64,000 bases of DNA from Terrimonas_A sp040509495 (GTDB lineage: Bacteria; Bacteroidota; Bacteroidia; Chitinophagales; Chitinophagaceae): contig JBEVKW010000469.1 in the NCBI GenBank assembly GCA_040509495.1, forward strand, positions 1 through 64,000, written 5' to 3'. Under the pieces are notes generated by a model. That model saw only the letters and a program-made list of their open reading frames with translations. It was not told the origin of the DNA and made no database searches. The position numbers and the translations under genes are program-made. Below, one piece after another: positions 61,294 to 64,000 of this stretch. Within the stretch, counting starts at the first letter, position 1. Every line of letters starts with the position of its first letter.

Positions 61294-61795
61294 GTCTCCT
61301 GTGTGATTTTAGGACAGTGAGGATACAAATTTCAAACCAATGTTACGAATGATCAATTCTTTGGCTCCACCCAAACGATCACGGCTCCACATTTCATCGC
61401 GCTGGAAGGCTTCTCAAATAAACAGGTCACTACTTCCTCTCTTCACTGATGACTGAACGAAAGAGATACAAAACCCCACCCGGATATATCAGTGAGCGCT
61501 ATCCCGCCTGCCAGGCTGGTCGGCAAACCAGGCAGAAGAGTACAAATGTTGATTTCAAGAAAAGGTTTTGGCCCCTGATCCGATCCCCGCAAAATAGTGG
61601 AGGCAGTTCAGCGTTATACATACAGCATTGTAAATTGACTGACGTTAACCTTCTATACCAATGATTTTACGGGAAAAATGCAGGAAAGGCGGCGAAATCT
61701 ACGAAGCTGATGTTAAAACAGCGGGAGGGACTTTAATTCCGCACGCTTTTTGATTATTTTTTCGGTTCTTAAACTGCCATCTTCAAATTCATTCC
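61294..61795. other. Intergenic region before the penicillin-binding protein gene
   Basis: No gene is supported here. A 71-codon frame (61449-61664) is not family-like. A GCCTGCCAGGCTGGT...ACCAGGCAG inverted-repeat patch near 61506-61535 looks like a short interspersed palindromic element. No clear promoter boxes were identified for the downstream gene. Confidence 0.45.
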
Positions 61796-64000
61796 ATGAA
61801 AAAATCGGTCAGGATCTTCTGGCGTATCTGGTTTATCGGACTCGCTGTATTTGCTCTTTTCCTTATAATGATCAATTTCGGCGTATTCGGCAAAATGCCT
61901 TCGCTGGAAGAACTCGAAAATCCGTCAGTGCTGCAGGCATCTGAAGCTTATGCGGCTGACGGTACATTGATGGGAAAGTACTACCTGGAGAACGGAAACC
62001 GGAGTGTAGCAAAATACAGGGATATCTCTCCGCACGTGATAAATGCGTTGATCGCAACGGAAGACAAACGTTTCTATGACCATTCGGGTATTGACCTGAA
62101 AGGAACTTCCCGTGCGATCTTCCTGCTAGGCTCACAAGGCGGTGGAAGTACCATCACCCAGCAACTTGCACTGGCGCTCTTCAACAAACGTGCAAAAGGC
62201 AAAGCCGAACGCGTTGTGCAGAAACTGAAAGAGTGGATCATCGCCGTTAAGCTTGAAAGAAATTTCACCAAAGAAGAGATCATTGCACTCTACCTGAATG
62301 CCATCCCTTTTTCGGATAACCAATTTGGCATCCGGAATGCCTCAAGAACATTCTTCAAAAAAGAACCCGATCGTTTGAATATAGAAGAAGCCGCACTGCT
62401 GGTGGGGATGATCAACGGTCCCGGTATATTCAACCCTCGTGTACATCCGAAAGAATCCATGGAGCGGCGCAATCTTGTGTTATCCCGCATGGCGGAAAAT
62501 GGAAACATTTCTCCCGGGGAAGCCACCAAGCTGAAAGCTATTCCGATCAAGCTGAACTATACGAGGCTGGATGAAAACACAGGCTATGCTCCCTATTTCC
62601 GGGAAGTGCTGAAAGATGAAGTAAAGGAAATGCTGAAGGACCTGAAGAAGCCGGATGGCAGCAGTTATAATATCTATAAAGATGGGCTTCGTATCATCAC
62701 TACCATCAATCCGCGCATGCAGCAGTATGCCGAAGAAGCGGTAACCTCTCATATGCCCGTTTTGCAACGCTCTATGAATACGCAATCGAATATCAGGAGC
62801 GGAAGCATTTGGAAAGAGCATGAGAATGTGCTGGAAGCGCAGATGAAAGCGAGTGACAGGTGGAGAGAAATGGACGAACAGGAAATTCCGGAAAAAGAGA
62901 TCCGGGCCAGTTTCTTCAAAAAAACACCAATGAAGATCTTCGCCTGGAATGCAAATAATGAGAAAGATACAGTGATGACACCTTATGATTCCATTAAGTA
63001 TCATCGTCAGATGGTGCAGGCTTCTTTTATGGTAACCGATCCGGTTACAGGAGAAGTGCGGGCCTGGGTTGGTGGCATCAATTTCAAAACATATAAATTC
63101 GACCACGCAAATCTTAAGACGAAGCGCCAGGTGGGTTCAACAATCAAACCACTGTTGTATACACAGGCGATGGAAGAACGTGGCTTCAACCCTGATACGG
63201 AAGTGCAGGATGTACAGCAGGATTTCGGCCGCAACAGGTTAGTGCCTGCCACATCAAGGACCTGCAGCGGCAGAACAATGACGATGGCATCCGCATTAGC
63301 ATGGTCAAAGAACTGTGCTACAGCCTACATCATGAAGCAGGTAGGGCCGGAGCAGTTTGCAGAGTTCCTGGGAAGGCTAAACCTGCCAACAAAGATTGAC
63401 CCCAATCCATCGATCGCGCTTGGCGCCTGCGAGCTGTCTCTTTTTGAAATGATGTGGGGCTATAGCATTTTCGCCGGAAGAGGTTATTCTACCAAACCGT
63501 TCTTCATTACGAGAATTGAAGACCACAATGGTAATATCTTAAAACGATTTGATTTCAGCTCAAACCGGAAAGAAGCAGTGAGTGAGGTGACCGCTTATAA
63601 AATGGCGCGCATGATGCAGGGAACAGTTGATATCGGCACAGCACGTGGCTTGAGAAGCAGACTTGGCGCCACAGAAATGGGCGGAAAAACAGGTACGACC
63701 AATAATAACTCCGATGCGTGGTACATGGGGTACACACCTCAGCTACTCGGTGGCATCTGGACAGGCTGTGACGATCGCTTTATCCGAAATGAAAGCACCG
63801 CCGTATCCGGTGCAGCTGCTGCCCGGCCGATCTGGGAAGCATTCTTCAAGAAGGTCTACGCAGACAAAACCTTAGGTATCGATAAAGACGCCATCTTCAG
63901 CATTCCCGCAAATCTTGAGACAACTGTTGGTACGGCCGACTTCATGCCCGTTGACACCACCGTTGATCCACTCGCACAGGGAGATAACCAGGGCGTCGGA
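61796..64000 (+). CDS. Class A penicillin-binding protein (PBP1a-like), C-terminus beyond window
   Basis: The frame opens at ATG 61796 (MKKSVRIFWRIWF) and stays open to the edge, giving 735 visible residues. A transmembrane anchor (about 8-28) is followed by a GT51 glycosyltransferase domain with catalytic Glu89 in TEDKRFYDHSG and the GGSTITQQLA motif near 120. The transpeptidase domain shows all three motifs: Ser448 in STIKP, SKN at 504-506 and KTGT starting at Lys631. It polymerises and crosslinks peptidoglycan in the periplasm. The end of the protein lies outside the sequence, so no statement is possible about its tail. Confidence 0.93.
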   Translation, partial: MKKSVRIFWRIWFIGLAVFALFLIMINFGVFGKMPSLEELENPSVLQASEAYAADGTLMGKYYLENGNRSVAKYRDISPHVINALIATEDKRFYDHSGIDLKGTSRAIFLLGSQGGGSTITQQLALALFNKRAKGKAERVVQKLKEWIIAVKLERNFTKEEIIALYLNAIPFSDNQFGIRNASRTFFKKEPDRLNIEEAALLVGMINGPGIFNPRVHPKESMERRNLVLSRMAENGNISPGEATKLKAIPIKLNYTRLDENTGYAPYFREVLKDEVKEMLKDLKKPDGSSYNIYKDGLRIITTINPRMQQYAEEAVTSHMPVLQRSMNTQSNIRSGSIWKEHENVLEAQMKASDRWREMDEQEIPEKEIRASFFKKTPMKIFAWNANNEKDTVMTPYDSIKYHRQMVQASFMVTDPVTGEVRAWVGGINFKTYKFDHANLKTKRQVGSTIKPLLYTQAMEERGFNPDTEVQDVQQDFGRNRLVPATSRTCSGRTMTMASALAWSKNCATAYIMKQVGPEQFAEFLGRLNLPTKIDPNPSIALGACELSLFEMMWGYSIFAGRGYSTKPFFITRIEDHNGNILKRFDFSSNRKEAVSEVTAYKMARMMQGTVDIGTARGLRSRLGATEMGGKTGTTNNNSDAWYMGYTPQLLGGIWTGCDDRFIRNESTAVSGAAAARPIWEAFFKKVYADKTLGIDKDAIFSIPANLETTVGTADFMPVDTTVDPLAQGDNQGVG

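Noticed and set aside
61449..61664. 71-codon frame before the penicillin-binding protein gene
   Set aside because: It runs through a short palindromic element and has no recognisable domain.

Overview
The window looks like chromosomal DNA of a Bacteroidota member, most likely close to Chitinophagaceae. The support is a SusC/SusD polysaccharide-utilisation locus, GLPGLI and BF3164-like protein families, an AraC-type two-component system with a reg_prop sensor, many signal peptides ending in A-Q, and promoters resembling the phylum's TTTG / TAnnTTTG boxes. No rRNA, tRNA, CRISPR array, transposase or phage gene was found. Both ends cut through the chromosome, and the last gene runs off the right edge.

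Layout. (1) 284-985: a RibD-like reductase. (2) 1184-15253: one tightly packed plus-strand cluster of 14 genes. It encodes a three-subunit, Tat-exported, PaoABC-like molybdenum hydroxylase, a cysteine desulfurase, an XdhC-MocA fusion, a nearly complete molybdenum-cofactor pathway (MoaA, MoeA, MoaD, MoeB-rhodanese, MoaE, MoaC-MoaB), a TauE/SafE permease, a di-haem peroxidase and a small SUOX-fold protein. The cluster appears to make, sulfurate and insert the cofactor for its own enzyme. (3) 15399-20929: a methyltransferase, a DNA-alkylation-repair protein, membrane proteins, a GNAT enzyme, and a TetR regulator with a perfect 22-bp palindrome in front of a three-gene membrane/rhodanese operon. 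(4) 21031-21580: a decayed ATP-grasp gene. (5) 22216-25227, minus strand: selD and mnmH (selenouridine in tRNA) and a voltage-gated-like ion channel with a zinc ribbon.

(6) 25463-41743: a polysaccharide-utilisation locus. On the minus strand are SusC, SusD, two GH43-type proteins (one with an added BNR propeller), a GH5-like enzyme and a GH78 rhamnosidase. Opposite them is a sensor kinase whose response regulator is a separate gene. The enzyme set suggests a pectic or arabinan-type glycan. (7) 41801-51037: an AraC regulator, a TPR histidine kinase, an MG2/plug-like outer-membrane protein, GapN, an unknown protein and a DinB-like protein.

(8) 51386-52800: the most unusual stretch. Three tandem copies of a unit of about 320 bp each carry, on the minus strand, a promoter-like pair of boxes and a strong intrinsic terminator about 208 nt downstream. 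They read as three tandem small-RNA genes, followed by a 59-aa hydrophobic ORF with its own hairpin. (9) 53306-59742: a BlaI repressor and M56 metallopeptidase facing a GLPGLI / TonB-receptor-like / propeller operon. Both promoters carry the same operator, TTACGA-N5-TCGTAA, repeated at 19-bp spacing, so they look like one regulon. (10) 59929-64000: an Omp85-like outer-membrane protein and a class A penicillin-binding protein (partial).
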